From: Aeromicrobium sp. PE09-221
GTDB taxonomy: Bacteria > Actinomycetota > Actinomycetes > Propionibacteriales > Nocardioidaceae
DNA: 35,995 bases
NCBI RefSeq assembly: GCF_002174305.1
Contig: NZ_MIJB01000013.1
Coordinates: 1-35,995 of the forward strand
Direction of reading: 5' to 3'
Positions 8,760 to 17,765 of this stretch are shown here, in pieces. The notes beneath the pieces were generated by a model. That model did not search any database. It was not told the DNA's origin and was given only the letters and a program-made list of their open reading frames with translations. Each line of letters starts with the position of its first letter. Position 1 is the first letter of the stretch. The position numbers and the translations under genes are program-made.

Positions 8760-9892
8760 GCGGAGCGATGCGCGGGCCCGCGCCGGCCGCGGAACTGGTG
8801 GTCGACCTCGATACCTACCGCGAGAACCTGGGTGTCCTGCGCGAGCTGGCGCCGGCATCGCAGCAGATGGCGGTCGTCAAGGCGAACGGCTACGGCCATG
8901 GCATGGTGCCGATCGCCCGAGCGGCGCGCGATGCGGGTGCGGACTGGCTCGGCGTCGCGCGACCCGAGGAGGCCCTCGCGCTGCGCTCTGCCGGTGACGG
9001 TGGACCGGTGCTGTGCTGGCTGGAGACGCCCGGGGCGCCCTTCGCCGAACTCGTGGACGCCGGGATCGAGGTCACCGCATCGTCGGCCGATCAGCTCGAG
9101 GAGATCCTCGCCATGGCGCCGTCGCGGCCTCGCGTGCAGCTCAAGGTGGACACCGGTCTCTCCCGCAACGGTGCGAGATTCGGGGCCGACTGGTCCTCCC
9201 TCGTGCGTGCGGCCGCACGGGCACAGGCGGGCGGACGCGTGGAGATCACCGGCATCTGGTCGCATTTCGCGTGCGCCGATGAGCCGGACAATCCCGCCTC
9301 GGCCGAACAGGAAGCGGTCTTCACTGCCGCGGTCGACGAACTGCGCGGAGCGGGGGTCGAGCCGGGATTGCGGCACCTGTCGAACTCCGCCGGCATCCTC
9401 ACCCGCCCCTCCGCCCATCTCGATCTCGTGCGGGTGGGAATCGCCGCCTACGGCATCGACCCGGACCCGGCCGTGCGCTTCTCCGGTATCCGCCCGGTAC
9501 TCACGGCGCGAGCCCGGCTCGCGCAGGTCAAGGAGGTCGAGGCGGGTGCTCGCGTCTCCTATGGATACCGCTGGACCGCCGACCGTCCCACCCGTCTCGG
9601 GCTCGTCCCCGTCGGCTACGGGGACGGTCTTCATCGCACGGCGTCCAGTAGGGCGGAGATGGGGTACGGGGGCCGGCGGGTGCCGGTGCGTGGAACGATC
9701 TGTATGGACCAGTGCGTGATCGATCTCGGCGAACTGCCTGCCCGCCGGGGTGATCGCGTGACACTGTTCGGACCCGGTGATGACGGCGAGCCCTCCGCGG
9801 AGGACTGGGCACTCGCCGCAGGCACGATCGGTTACGAGATCGTGACCCGGTTGATGGGCCGTTGGACCCGGACCTACCGAGGAGGGCGATGA
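8756..9892 (+). CDS. alr: Alanine racemase
   Basis: PLP enzyme converting L- to D-alanine for peptidoglycan. 378 residues, normal length. Lys42 in VVKANGYGHG binds PLP. The second catalytic residue, Tyr269, sits in ARVSYGYRW, and VPVGYGDGLHR and the RGTICMDQ stretch follow. Start is ATG 8756 in an ATGA overlap with nnr; its own stop overlaps the next gene the same way. Its position after nnr is common in actinobacteria. Confidence 0.96.
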   Translation: MSGAMRGPAPAAELVVDLDTYRENLGVLRELAPASQQMAVVKANGYGHGMVPIARAARDAGADWLGVARPEEALALRSAGDGGPVLCWLETPGAPFAELVDAGIEVTASSADQLEEILAMAPSRPRVQLKVDTGLSRNGARFGADWSSLVRAAARAQAGGRVEITGIWSHFACADEPDNPASAEQEAVFTAAVDELRGAGVEPGLRHLSNSAGILTRPSAHLDLVRVGIAAYGIDPDPAVRFSGIRPVLTARARLAQVKEVEAGARVSYGYRWTADRPTRLGLVPVGYGDGLHRTASSRAEMGYGGRRVPVRGTICMDQCVIDLGELPARRGDRVTLFGPGDDGEPSAEDWALAAGTIGYEIVTRLMGRWTRTYRGGR

Positions 9893-10863
9893 GGAAATAC
9901 GTGACACGAGCCGCGGCGACGGCAGGGGCCTTCGCCATCGCCGGGGTCGCGGCGACGGTCTTCAAGAACATGTCGGCCCAGCGCCGGCTCGAGCGGCGGG
10001 GCGATGAGACCCCCTTCGGCTCGGTGCATGGAGAATCGCACTATCTCGCCGCACATGACGACGTTCCGCTGCATGTCGAGGTCGACGCCGGTCCGGAGCC
10101 GACCATCGTATTCCTCCATGGCTGGATGTGCGATCTGGACACCTGGCACTATCAGCGGCTCGCCCTGCGCGGCCTGGCCCGGATGGTGTTCTGCGACCTG
10201 AGGTCACATGGCCGGTCCGGGGTGACCTCGGCCTCGAACTCCTCCCTCGATGATCTCGCCGATGATCTGCTGACGGTGCTCGAGAGTCTTGCCGCGGACT
10301 CCCGGGTGGTGCTCGTGGGCCACTCGATGGGCGGAATGGCGATCATGCGTTTCGCCGCGCGGCACCGCGATGTCTTCGATGAGCGCGTCGTGGGGGTCGT
10401 CCTCATCGGGACGAGCGGGGGCAAGCTCATGCGCAAGAGTCCCGCCCTGCGTTACATCGTGACACTGATGCGGGCCACGACGCCGGTGCTCGACTGGGGA
10501 CGGGAGTTCAACAGCTTCTCGATCATCAAGCGCTGGGCGCTCGGACCCCATGCTTCCGAGACCGCGGCCGATATCTCCAATGAGATGATCCTGCGCGCCC
10601 CGTCGCGGGTCATCGTGAACTTCTATGCCAACTTCCTGGACCTGGACCTCGGCGAGGGATTCGAGGCGCTGGCGCGGGTCCCCACTGTGGTGGTCGGCGG
10701 AACCAAGGATGTGCTCACCCCCTTCTCCCACAGCCGATGGCTCGCCCGGCACATCGACGGGGCGGAGCTCGTGACGATCGAGGACGCGGGCCACATGATG
10801 ATGTTCGAGGATCCCGCCACGGTGACCGAGGCGATCGAGACCGTCCTCAAGGAGGCCTCATGA
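9889..10863 (+). CDS. Alpha/beta-hydrolase fold protein
   Basis: 324 residues. A hydrophobic segment at residues 6-25 could anchor the protein to the membrane. The hydrolase core follows: oxyanion-hole FLHGW near 75-79, nucleophile Ser146 in GHSMGG, candidate acid Asp274 in GGTKDVLTP and His302 in DAGHMMMFE, a complete catalytic triad. Substrate is unknown; carboxylesterase or lipid hydrolase would fit. Start is ATG 9889, overlapping the alr stop; its stop overlaps the GNAT-TsaE start. The location between alr and tsaE is typical of actinobacterial genomes. Confidence 0.85.
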   Translation: MRKYVTRAAATAGAFAIAGVAATVFKNMSAQRRLERRGDETPFGSVHGESHYLAAHDDVPLHVEVDAGPEPTIVFLHGWMCDLDTWHYQRLALRGLARMVFCDLRSHGRSGVTSASNSSLDDLADDLLTVLESLAADSRVVLVGHSMGGMAIMRFAARHRDVFDERVVGVVLIGTSGGKLMRKSPALRYIVTLMRATTPVLDWGREFNSFSIIKRWALGPHASETAADISNEMILRAPSRVIVNFYANFLDLDLGEGFEALARVPTVVVGGTKDVLTPFSHSRWLARHIDGAELVTIEDAGHMMMFEDPATVTEAIETVLKEAS

Positions 10864-11828
10864 GCGAGCGGGTGGCTCTGGACCTCGTGGAGGCCGGGTC
10901 CGAGCATGCCGAGGTCATCGTGGACGTCATCCATCGTTCCTTCGCCGCTCGGCCAGCCCTCGATCCGCCGACGACGGCCTTCGACGAGACCGCGGAGACC
11001 GTCGCTGCGACGCTGCGGGACTACGGGGGACTGCTCGCGCTGCGACGGGACCGGCCGATGGGCGCGATCCTGTTCGACGAGTCCCGCGAGGGACTATTGG
11101 GTCTGCGGCGCGTCAGCGTCCATCCGCAGGGCCGCGATCGCGGGGTGGCCTCCGCGATGGTGGGCGTGGCGGAGGACATCGCCGAGGAGCGCGGCAAGGA
11201 CGGTATCTGGCTCGACGTGCGCGAGGAGCTGCCGGACACGGTCCGCTTCTGGACGCGCAAGCTGTACGTGCCGGTCGGGCAGACCGGACCGATGATCCAC
11301 CTGGGGAAGACGCTGTGGCTCTCGCGGGAGGTCCCCGATACGACCTCGATGCATGAGCTGGCTGCCGATGTCGCCCGCCTGCTGCGCCCGGGCGATCTGC
11401 TGGTGCTCAGCGGTGACCTCGGGGCCGGCAAGACCACGTTCACCCAGGGGCTCGGTGAGGCACTGGGGGTGCGCGGCCCGATCACCTCGCCTACCTTCGT
11501 CATCGCGCGCACGCACCCCTCGCTGGTCGATGGTCCGCCGCTGGTGCACGTGGATGCCTACCGATTGGGCGATGCCGCCGAGATCGACGACCTCGACCTG
11601 GATGCCTCGACCGAGGAGTCGGTCACGGTCGTGGAGTGGGGTGAGGGCAGGGCCGAGCAGCTGGCGGACAGCTGGCTCTCGGTGCGCATCGAGGCGCGCG
11701 CGGTCGATGACACGGATCCGGTGGGCACGGGCTCCGGGGTGGAGTCTCCGGACATGCGGGTGGTCACGATCCGCCCTCGCGGACCCCGCTGGATCGACGT
11801 TCCCCTGCGCTCCACCCTCCTGCGCTGA
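10860..11828 (+). CDS. tsaE: GNAT acetyltransferase-like domain fused to TsaE (t6A ATPase subunit)
   Basis: 322 residues with two parts. Residues 1-155 look like a GNAT domain: the acetyl-CoA loop region RRVSVHPQGRDRGVASAMV at about 83-101, ending FWTRKLYVPVGQTGPMIHLGK. Residues 160-322 are TsaE: Walker A GDLGAGKTT at 185-193, SPTFVIARTH near 210-219, VHVDAYRL near 229-236 and VVEWGEG near 257-263. TsaE is the ATPase that supports TsaB/TsaD in making N6-threonylcarbamoyladenosine at tRNA position 37. Start ATG 10860 overlaps the previous stop (ATGA). No internal start or frame break separates the domains, so I read this as a true fusion. Confidence 0.85.
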   Translation: MSERVALDLVEAGSEHAEVIVDVIHRSFAARPALDPPTTAFDETAETVAATLRDYGGLLALRRDRPMGAILFDESREGLLGLRRVSVHPQGRDRGVASAMVGVAEDIAEERGKDGIWLDVREELPDTVRFWTRKLYVPVGQTGPMIHLGKTLWLSREVPDTTSMHELAADVARLLRPGDLLVLSGDLGAGKTTFTQGLGEALGVRGPITSPTFVIARTHPSLVDGPPLVHVDAYRLGDAAEIDDLDLDASTEESVTVVEWGEGRAEQLADSWLSVRIEARAVDDTDPVGTGSGVESPDMRVVTIRPRGPRWIDVPLRSTLLR

Positions 11829-11946
11829 CCGCGGGCGGTGAGTAGGCGTCCGTTCCTGGTCGCCGCCGGCGTGGCAGCGTCCGATGCGGACCGTGGAACG
11901 GACGCTGTCTCCGCCCCGCGACTGGGGCTCTGCGGGCCGGGCCACG

Positions 11947-11952
11947 TAGGCT
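11947..11952 (+). promoter_or_regulatory. Putative -10 box for leaderless tsaB transcript
   Basis: TAGGCT ends 6 nt before the tsaB GTG at 11959, and no ribosome-binding site is present. It lies in a 130-bp gap after tsaE, so tsaB probably has its own promoter. Confidence 0.5.
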
Positions 11953-11958
11953 GGGGTC

Positions 11959-12582
11959 GTGCTGCTCCTCGCCCTCGACACGGCCACACCCGCCATCACC
12001 GCGGCGGTGCACGATGGGTCGCGCGTGCTCGGCGAGGCCACGGCACATGGCGCGATGGCGCATGGCGAGCTGCTGGCATCGCAGATCCGCGCGGCCCTCG
12101 AGCAGGCGGGTGTGGGTGCCGGGGAGCTGACCGATGTGGCGGTCGGCGTGGGCCCAGGTCCCTACACCGGTCTGCGGGTCGGCGTCGTCACGGCACTGAC
12201 GCTCGCCCAGACCCTCGATCTGATCCCCCACGGGGTGTGCACCCTCGACATCCTCGCGGCCGACACCGACCAGGCCGACGTGATCGTGGCGACCGACGCG
12301 CGCCGCAAGGAGGTCTACTGGGCGCGTTACGCCGGCGGCGTACGGGTGGACGGGCCCGCGGTCGACAAGCCGGCCACCGTCGCCGAACTCGGGCTCCCGG
12401 TCATCGGCCGTGGTGCGGAGATCTATGCCGATGTCCTGATGCGGGCGCCCGGGCCGCTCGATCCATCGGCGGCGGCGCTGGCTCGCCTCGTGGTCGCCGA
12501 ACGAGCCGCGGAGCTTCCCCTGGAACCCCTGTACCTGCGGCGTCCGGATGCGACGGTGCCGGTCGCTGCCACGCGGACATGA
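11959..12582 (+). CDS. tsaB: TsaB, t6A-synthesis scaffold subunit
   Basis: 207 residues of the YeaZ/TsaB family, an inactive ASKHA-fold partner of TsaD. The N-terminus LLALDTATPAITAAV is the diagnostic nucleotide-fold strand, and VAVGVGPGPYTGLRVGV lies near residues 54-70. TsaD is in the same block, RimI follows directly and TsaE precedes, the classic t6A neighbourhood. Start is GTG 11959, judged from the homologous N-terminus and the -10 box 6 nt upstream. Confidence 0.94.
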   Translation: MLLLALDTATPAITAAVHDGSRVLGEATAHGAMAHGELLASQIRAALEQAGVGAGELTDVAVGVGPGPYTGLRVGVVTALTLAQTLDLIPHGVCTLDILAADTDQADVIVATDARRKEVYWARYAGGVRVDGPAVDKPATVAELGLPVIGRGAEIYADVLMRAPGPLDPSAAALARLVVAERAAELPLEPLYLRRPDATVPVAATRT

Positions 12583-12583
12583 G

Positions 12584-13012
12584 ATGACGCTGCGGTCCGG
12601 CTCCACCGACGATGTGCCGGCACTGGTCGAGGTGGAGAAGCTCTGTTTCGGCACCGATGCGTGGAGCCGGAGCCAGCTCGCCGACGAGTTCGCCACATCG
12701 CGGATCATCATCGTGGACGAGGACGAGGAGGGCCTCGCCGGATATGCCACCGTGTCGCTCGCGGGCCCCGACGCCGAGCTGCTGCGGATCGCCGTCCTTC
12801 CGGTGCGCCGGCGCCGCGGAACCGCCCGACGACTGCTCGCCGAGGTGTGGAGCCGTGCCACCGGGCGAGGGGCGGAACGGATGCTGTTGGAGGTCGACGC
12901 GGACAACCTGCCGGCGATCGGGCTCTACCGCCGCTTCGGCTTCTCCGATCTGACGATCCGCCGCGGCTACTACCGGGGACGCGACGCGTTGGTGATGGAG
13001 CGACGCGGATGA
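12584..13012 (+). CDS. rimI: Ribosomal-protein-alanine N-acetyltransferase RimI-like
   Basis: 142-residue single-domain GNAT protein. The acetyl-CoA-binding stretch is IAVLPVRRRRGTARRLL near residues 72-88. LEVDADNLPAIGLYRRFGF near 102-120 is the RimI-type signature with the catalytic region, followed by GYYRGRDALVMER. RimI acetylates the N-terminal Ala of S18 in E. coli; in actinobacteria this gene regularly sits between tsaB and tsaD. Start ATG 12584 lies 1 nt past the tsaB stop. Confidence 0.88.
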   Translation: MTLRSGSTDDVPALVEVEKLCFGTDAWSRSQLADEFATSRIIIVDEDEEGLAGYATVSLAGPDAELLRIAVLPVRRRRGTARRLLAEVWSRATGRGAERMLLEVDADNLPAIGLYRRFGFSDLTIRRGYYRGRDALVMERRG

Positions 13013-13509
13013 GCGGGATCATCGAGGCGATGCGGTCCTGGCCATGGGCGTGGGCCTGGTGCGGATTCTTCCTCGTGGCCTTCCTGCGTGCCGGTGCCAC
13101 CTATCTCATCGGCCGGGGCGTCACCGCCGGCGTGATCCGCTGGCGTCCGCCTCACGCCCGCACCCGCGCCGTCATGGACCGGGTCGGGACCTGGGGAGCC
13201 CCCGTCGTCGCGTTGAGCTTCCTGACGGTCGGTGTGCAGACCATCGTCAACCTGTCGGCCGGACTCATCGAGATGCGCTGGCACCGCTATCTGTCGGGTC
13301 TGATCCCCGGGGCCGCCGCCTGGGCGACCATCTGGTCCACGATCGGCATGGCCGCGTTCTATGCCCTGCTCGGAGGGCTGCGCGGCGAGCCGCTCGTGGC
13401 GCTGGGAGGGCTCGTCGTCGTGGCGGCCGTGGTGGTGATATATCTCGCGCTGCGCAAACGGGCCGCTCGAGTTGTGAGCGGCGACGACAGTGGCAGTCTG
13501 AATCCATGA
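13009..13509 (+). CDS. Small VTT/DedA-like membrane protein
   Basis: 166 residues with about four hydrophobic segments: about 12-34, 62-85, 95-118 and 125-147. The region GAPVVALSFLTVGVQTIVNLSAG...IPGAAAWATIW resembles the VTT (DedA) core, where a re-entrant segment with a Gly-rich motif is followed by a helix. It is shorter than most DedA proteins. DedA proteins act in envelope lipid flipping and membrane homeostasis; the role here is inferred only from that resemblance. Start ATG 13009 overlaps the rimI stop, and its stop overlaps the next gene. Confidence 0.65.
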   Translation: MSGIIEAMRSWPWAWAWCGFFLVAFLRAGATYLIGRGVTAGVIRWRPPHARTRAVMDRVGTWGAPVVALSFLTVGVQTIVNLSAGLIEMRWHRYLSGLIPGAAAWATIWSTIGMAAFYALLGGLRGEPLVALGGLVVVAAVVVIYLALRKRAARVVSGDDSGSLNP

Positions 13510-13922
13510 GCAACACACCCGACGAGACGCCCGCGGACTCGCAGTTCCTCAGCCAGGACCCGCCGGAGGACACCCTCATCGAACGTGGCGTGGACGATCC
13601 GCTCGACGAGGGCTTCAGCGCTCCCGAGCGCTGGTCCGCCGGTGAAGGATTCGGTACGACTCCCGAGGAGGAGCTGCAGGGGGAGTCGCTGGACCAGCGT
13701 CTCGCCCAGGAGATCCCCGATGCTGATCCCTACGCCGAGGTGGTCGGGGAGGACCTCGACGACGGCGAGGTCGGGCGCGATCGGTCGGGCCGCCTCGTCG
13801 ACCCCGATGCGGGCATCGGAGAGGATGTCGAGTCCGAACTGCTCGGGAGCGATGCCGGGATCGACGGAGCGGCCGCGAGCGCCGAGGAAGCTGCGGTACA
13901 CACCATCGATGACGAGGAGTGA
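13506..13922 (+). CDS. DUF5709 family acidic protein
   Basis: 138 residues, strongly acidic, without hydrophobic segments. The pattern LSQDPPEDTLIERGVDDPLDEG...APERW, then ESLDQRLAQEIPD, and a C-terminal RSGRLVDPDAG stretch is that of the actinobacterial DUF5709 family, whose function is unknown. The sequence looks largely disordered. Start ATG 13506 overlaps the upstream stop (ATGA). It overlaps the next gene by 14 nt. Confidence 0.8.
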   Translation: MSNTPDETPADSQFLSQDPPEDTLIERGVDDPLDEGFSAPERWSAGEGFGTTPEEELQGESLDQRLAQEIPDADPYAEVVGEDLDDGEVGRDRSGRLVDPDAGIGEDVESELLGSDAGIDGAAASAEEAAVHTIDDEE

Positions 13923-14523
13923 GCCCACGGTCGTGGTCGGCTTCGACCTCGACATGACCCTCATCGACTCACGTCCCGGGATCGCTGCCACCTACCACGA
14001 GCTGGTGCGTCGCACCGGCGTGCCGATCGATGTCGATCTCGTCGTCTCCCGGCTCGGTCCGCCGCTCGAGGTGGAGTTGTCCAACTGGTTCGCCGACACC
14101 GAGGTCGACAAGGCGGCACAGCTCTATCGCGAGCTCTATCCTGAGCTCGCGATCGAGCCGGTCCGACCGCTCCCCGGTGCGCTCGCCGCGCTCACGGTGG
14201 CCGCGGCGCGCGGTGAGACGATGGTGGTCACGGCTAAGAACGAGCGTCATGCGCGTCTGCACGTGGAGCACCTGGGACTGCCCGTCGACCATGTCGCGGG
14301 CGGCGTATGGCGTGGTGGCAAGTCCGAGGTCCTCGTACGGCATCGCGCCGGTGTATATGTCGGCGACCACGTCCACGACATGGAGGCCGCGCGCATCGCG
14401 GAGGTGCCCGGACTGGGAGTCGCCTCGGGCCCGTGCTCGGAGGAGGAACTCGCCGCCGCGGGTGCCGCCGCGACGCTGCCGGATCTGTCCGGCTTCGCGG
14501 CCTGGTTCAGTGAACACGTGTAA
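13909..14523 (+). CDS. HAD-superfamily hydrolase
   Basis: 204 residues. Motif I DLDMTLIDS carries the nucleophile and acid Asp pair near residues 13-15. Motif II Thr lies in MVVTAKNERHARL, a Lys is available in GGKSEVL, and motif IV is VGDHVHDMEAA. A helical cap lies between motifs I and II, as in phosphoglycolate-phosphatase-like members. The exact substrate is not predictable. The start at ATG 13909 overlaps the DUF5709 gene by 14 nt; a GTG at 13933 is possible but would cut just before motif I. Confidence 0.8.
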   Translation: MTRSEPTVVVGFDLDMTLIDSRPGIAATYHELVRRTGVPIDVDLVVSRLGPPLEVELSNWFADTEVDKAAQLYRELYPELAIEPVRPLPGALAALTVAAARGETMVVTAKNERHARLHVEHLGLPVDHVAGGVWRGGKSEVLVRHRAGVYVGDHVHDMEAARIAEVPGLGVASGPCSEEELAAAGAAATLPDLSGFAAWFSEHV

Positions 14524-14534
14524 CGCCAGTGGCC

Positions 14535-14540
14535 TACGCT
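14535..14540 (+). promoter_or_regulatory. Putative -10 box for leaderless acyltransferase transcript
   Basis: TACGCT ends 6 nt before the ATG at 14547, in the 23-bp gap after the HAD gene. No ribosome-binding site is visible. Confidence 0.45.
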
Positions 14541-14546
14541 GGGCGA

Positions 14547-15308
14547 ATGCGCGACATCACGTACCCGCCGATCATCCTCACGGCCAAGATGCTCTTCAAG
14601 CTGCTGGGGATGCGGTTCCAGACGTCCGGCACCGAGCACATCCCCCGCGAGGGCGGTGCCGTCTTGGCGGCCAATCACATCGGGTACGTCGATTTCATCT
14701 TCGACGGTCTCGCCGCTCAGCCGAGCAAGCGACTCGTGCGCTTCATGGCCAAGAAGGAGGCCTTCGAGCACGTGGTCTCCGGACCGGTCATGCGGTCGCT
14801 CCATCACATCGCGGTGGACCGCGAGAGCGGTGAGACCTCCTTCCGTGATGCGGTGGAGTACGCGAGGTCCGGGGAGATCGTCGGGATCTTCCCCGAGGCG
14901 ACGATCAGCCGCTCCATGGAGATCAAGGAGCTGAAGACCGGTGCCGTCCGCATCGCCGCGGAGGCGGGTGTCCCGCTGATCCCGATGGTGACGTGGGGGA
15001 CTCAGCTGCTGAAGACCAAGGATCACGACAGCGACCTTTTTGGACGGGGAAAGACCATCGCCCTGCATGTCGGGGCACCGCTGGAGGTGACCGGTGAGGA
15101 TCCGGTGGCCGAGACCGAGCGGTTGCGGGTGGCGATGCGCGAGCTGCTGGACAAGGCCATCACCGAGTATCCGGTGAGCCCGGAGGGTCAGTGGTGGGCG
15201 CCCGCGCGCTACGGCGGCCTGGCGCCGACCCCGGAGGAGGCCGAGCGCCTCGATGCCGAGGAGAAGGCCGCCCGCGCCGCCCGCCGCGTGGCTCGCGAGG
15301 ACGACTGA
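14547..15308 (+). CDS. 1-acyl-glycerol-3-phosphate acyltransferase family (PlsC-like)
   Basis: 253 residues. The catalytic NHxxxxD motif is NHIGYVD at 43-49 and the acceptor-binding FPEGT motif appears as FPEAT at 115-119. Such enzymes transfer an acyl chain to lysophosphatidic acid or related acceptors at the membrane. The C-terminal ~30 residues are charged (EAERLDAEEKAARAARR). Start ATG 14547 is chosen because of the -10 box 6 nt upstream; a GTG at 14529 in frame would add six residues and cover that box. The exact acceptor lipid is unknown. Confidence 0.88.
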   Translation: MRDITYPPIILTAKMLFKLLGMRFQTSGTEHIPREGGAVLAANHIGYVDFIFDGLAAQPSKRLVRFMAKKEAFEHVVSGPVMRSLHHIAVDRESGETSFRDAVEYARSGEIVGIFPEATISRSMEIKELKTGAVRIAAEAGVPLIPMVTWGTQLLKTKDHDSDLFGRGKTIALHVGAPLEVTGEDPVAETERLRVAMRELLDKAITEYPVSPEGQWWAPARYGGLAPTPEEAERLDAEEKAARAARRVAREDD

Positions 15309-15409
15309 CCCGGTTAGCCGTTCGGTGCGCCGCTGGAGGCGGCGGTAGCCGGACGCGGGGGAGCGACTGAGTCGGCTGAGGCGCGGCCGGGCGTCACTGG
15401 CCGGCCGCC

Positions 15410-15415
15410 TAGACT
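15410..15415 (+). promoter_or_regulatory. Putative -10 box for leaderless tsaD transcript
   Basis: TAGACT ends 6 nt before the tsaD GTG at 15422. It lies in a 113-bp gap whose left half contains a GC-rich hairpin (CGCCGCTGGAGGCGGCGG region, about 15338-15356) that could terminate the upstream transcript. Confidence 0.5.
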
Positions 15416-15421
15416 GGCGCG

Positions 15422-16468
15422 GTGACTGAACCGCTGGTCCTGGGCATCGAGTCCTCGTGCGACGAGACGGGTGTCGGCATCGTCCGCGGCACGGAGATCC
15501 TCGCCCATGCGGTCGCCTCGAGTGTCGAGGAGCATGTGCGCTACGGCGGTGTCGTGCCCGAGGTCGCCAGCCGCGCGCATCTCGAGGCGATGGTGCCGAC
15601 CCTCGAACAGGCGTACAGCCGAGCTGGGCTGGATGTCCGCGATGTCGACGCGATCGCGGTCACCTGCGGCCCGGGGCTCACCGGTGCGCTCCTCGTCGGG
15701 GTCGCTGCGGCGAAGGCCCTTGCGCTGGCCCACGGCAAACCCCTCTACGGTGTCAACCATCTCGCGGCGCATGTGGCCGTCGACCAGTTGGAGCACGGCC
15801 GGTTCGGTGAGCGGGTGGTCGCACTGCTGGTGAGCGGCGGACACACCGAGCTGTTGCTCGTCGATGACATCGCCACGGACATCACGATGCTCGGTTCCAC
15901 CATCGACGATGCGGCCGGCGAGGCCTTCGACAAGGTCGCGCGCCTCCTGGGCCTGCCGTACCCCGGGGGTCCGGAAATCGACCGAGCGGCTCGGGAGGGC
16001 GATCCGACCGCCGTGCCCTTCCCCCGAGGCCTCACCACCGGACGTGATCTCGAGCGCTATCGCTGGGACTTCTCCTTCTCGGGTCTCAAGAGCGCCGTGT
16101 CCCGGCACGTGCAGCACGAGCAGCGCATGGGTCGGCCGGTGCCTGTCGCGGATATCGCGGCATCGTTCCAGGATGCGGTGTGCGATGTGCTGAGCAAGAA
16201 GGCGGTCGCTGCCTGTGTGGCACATGACGTGCCCCGGCTCGTGCTGGGCGGAGGCGTGGCCGCCAACGGACGGCTGCGCCACTATGTGCTCGAACGCGCC
16301 GAGGCATCTGGGATCGAGGTGCGCATCCCGCCGCCCTCGCTGTGCACTGACAACGGCGCGATGGTGGCGGCGCTCGGCGCCGAACTGGTCGCCCGCGGGG
16401 TGGCCCCCTCCTCGCTCGACCTTCCTGTCGACTCCGGCATGCCGGTCTCGCAGATCGTCGCCGCCTGA
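15422..16468 (+). CDS. tsaD: tRNA N6-adenosine threonylcarbamoyltransferase TsaD
   Basis: Transfers the threonylcarbamoyl group to A37 of ANN-decoding tRNAs; catalytic subunit of the t6A complex. 348 residues, standard length. [15 protein letters not shown] near residues 7-21 is the ATP/ASKHA signature. The metal-binding histidines lie in NHLAAH (near 111-116). [31 protein letters not shown] and the C-terminal [12 protein letters not shown] stretch are all present. Start is GTG 15422, leaderless by its -10 box. With TsaB and the TsaE fusion upstream, three of the four bacterial t6A genes are present; TsaC is not in the window. Confidence 0.97.
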   Translation: MTEPLVLGIESSCDETGVGIVRGTEILAHAVASSVEEHVRYGGVVPEVASRAHLEAMVPTLEQAYSRAGLDVRDVDAIAVTCGPGLTGALLVGVAAAKALALAHGKPLYGVNHLAAHVAVDQLEHGRFGERVVALLVSGGHTELLLVDDIATDITMLGSTIDDAAGEAFDKVARLLGLPYPGGPEIDRAAREGDPTAVPFPRGLTTGRDLERYRWDFSFSGLKSAVSRHVQHEQRMGRPVPVADIAASFQDAVCDVLSKKAVAACVAHDVPRLVLGGGVAANGRLRHYVLERAEASGIEVRIPPPSLCTDNGAMVAALGAELVARGVAPSSLDLPVDSGMPVSQIVAA

Positions 16469-16601
16469 GGCGTCCTCCGGACGGTGCGGGGACGGCCGGC
16501 TGCCGCGAGCGCCTACGAGCGAATCGTGCATCTCCGACGATCCTGCGGAGTGTCTCCGGGGCCGAAGCATCGCACAGTCCATGCCGGTTTCCGCCGAGAC
16601 G

Positions 16602-17759
16602 TCAACGGACCGGACGCACCCAGAAGGCCCGGCCCTTCCCGGCCACGCGAGTGACCACGAGGGTCGCGGGGATATCGCCGGTCGGTTTGAGTTGCGCGAT
16701 GAGGCGTTCGGGCACGATGTCGACCCCGCGCTTCTTGATCGTGAGGGTGCCGAGGTTCCGTTCGCGCAGGGCGGCGCGCAGGGACTTCGCGCGGAACGGG
16801 AGCTCCTCGACGATCTCGAACCAGCGCCCCAGGTTGCCCGACGGCGGGGTGTCACAGGTCAGATAGGCGATCTTGGGGTCGAGGAGCCCGCCGTCGATCC
16901 GCTCACCCAGCTCCGCGACGAGACCCGCACGGATCACGGCGTCATCGGGTTCGACGATGAACCGCCGGGGCGGGGCGAGTCGGGCCTGGACGCCGCGCGA
17001 GGAGATCGACTCGGCGGACGGGAGGCTCGTGGCGCGGCGCTCTGGCCGTTCCCAGCCGGCACCCCACAGGCACGCCTCGACGAGGTCGCCCCGGTCGCTG
17101 ACCCATTCGACGCCGACCCCTGGGGGGATCGCATCGTGGGCGATGCCGGGCATGACCTTCGCGACGGCCCGGCCGTCCAGCAGGCGGGCGATCCACTCCC
17201 ACGGAGGGGTGAGCTGGTCGAGCCGGGTGAGACGACCGCTGCCGTCGCGGCGGGCCGGATCGACGAAGGCGACCTCGTCCTCGGAGATCGGTGTCTCGAG
17301 CGCGTCGCCGGCTTCGACCTGTCCGTCGATCCCGAGGGCCGAGAGATTGCCGCGGGCGATGGCCGCGCGCAGTGGGTCGATCTCGATGCCGCGCACGGTG
17401 AGTCCTGCCCGGGCGAAGGCGATGAGATCGGCACCGATGCCGCAGCCGAGGTCTACAACGGTCCGAGCGCCCAGGTCGCGGAGCTGCTCGGCCCGATGGC
17501 GAGCCACCGGCGCGCGCGTTGCCTGCTCCAGCGCATCGGGGGTGTAGTACAGATGGGCCGCATCCGGTCCCAGCTTGGCGACGGCCTTCGCCCGGAGCCG
17601 TTGCTGGGTGATGGCCGCGGCGACGAGCTCTCCGGGGTGTTCGCGACGCAGTCGAGTGCCCAGGGCGAGGTCGGACGTGTCCGGTGGCTCCTCGGCCACC
17701 GCGGCGAGCAGCCGTTGGCCCGCAGGGGTCAGCAGATGTTCGAAGGTCGCGAGGTCCAC
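16602..17759 (-). CDS. SAM-dependent methyltransferase with C-terminal THUMP-like domain
   Basis: 385 residues. The N-terminal ~90 residues are helical, then the SAM-binding motif VVDLGCGIGADLIAFARAG and acidic GIEIDP follow (around 95-125). A DPAR motif in VAFVDPARR sits where N6-adenine methyltransferases have a DPPY-like catalytic motif. The C-terminal segment TLTIKKRGVDIVPERL matches the THUMP-like domain. An RNA substrate is plausible but unproven. Start is GTG 17759; the frame is open further but the conserved N-terminus DLATFEHLLTPAGQ begins here. On the minus strand GACAAT (17766-17771) lies 6 nt before the GTG, consistent with a leaderless transcript. It converges with tsaD. Confidence 0.85.
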   Translation of the reverse strand: MDLATFEHLLTPAGQRLLAAVAEEPPDTSDLALGTRLRREHPGELVAAAITQQRLRAKAVAKLGPDAAHLYYTPDALEQATRAPVARHRAEQLRDLGARTVVDLGCGIGADLIAFARAGLTVRGIEIDPLRAAIARGNLSALGIDGQVEAGDALETPISEDEVAFVDPARRDGSGRLTRLDQLTPPWEWIARLLDGRAVAKVMPGIAHDAIPPGVGVEWVSDRGDLVEACLWGAGWERPERRATSLPSAESISSRGVQARLAPPRRFIVEPDDAVIRAGLVAELGERIDGGLLDPKIAYLTCDTPPSGNLGRWFEIVEELPFRAKSLRAALRERNLGTLTIKKRGVDIVPERLIAQLKPTGDIPATLVVTRVAGKGRAFWVRPVR

Positions 17760-17765
17760 CCAGCC

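Noticed and set aside
10860..10874. Third MSERSER-like repeat at the start of the GNAT-TsaE gene
   Set aside because: Only MSER is shared (MSERVALD); the DNA repeat GAGCGA-AGC-GAGCGA is absent.
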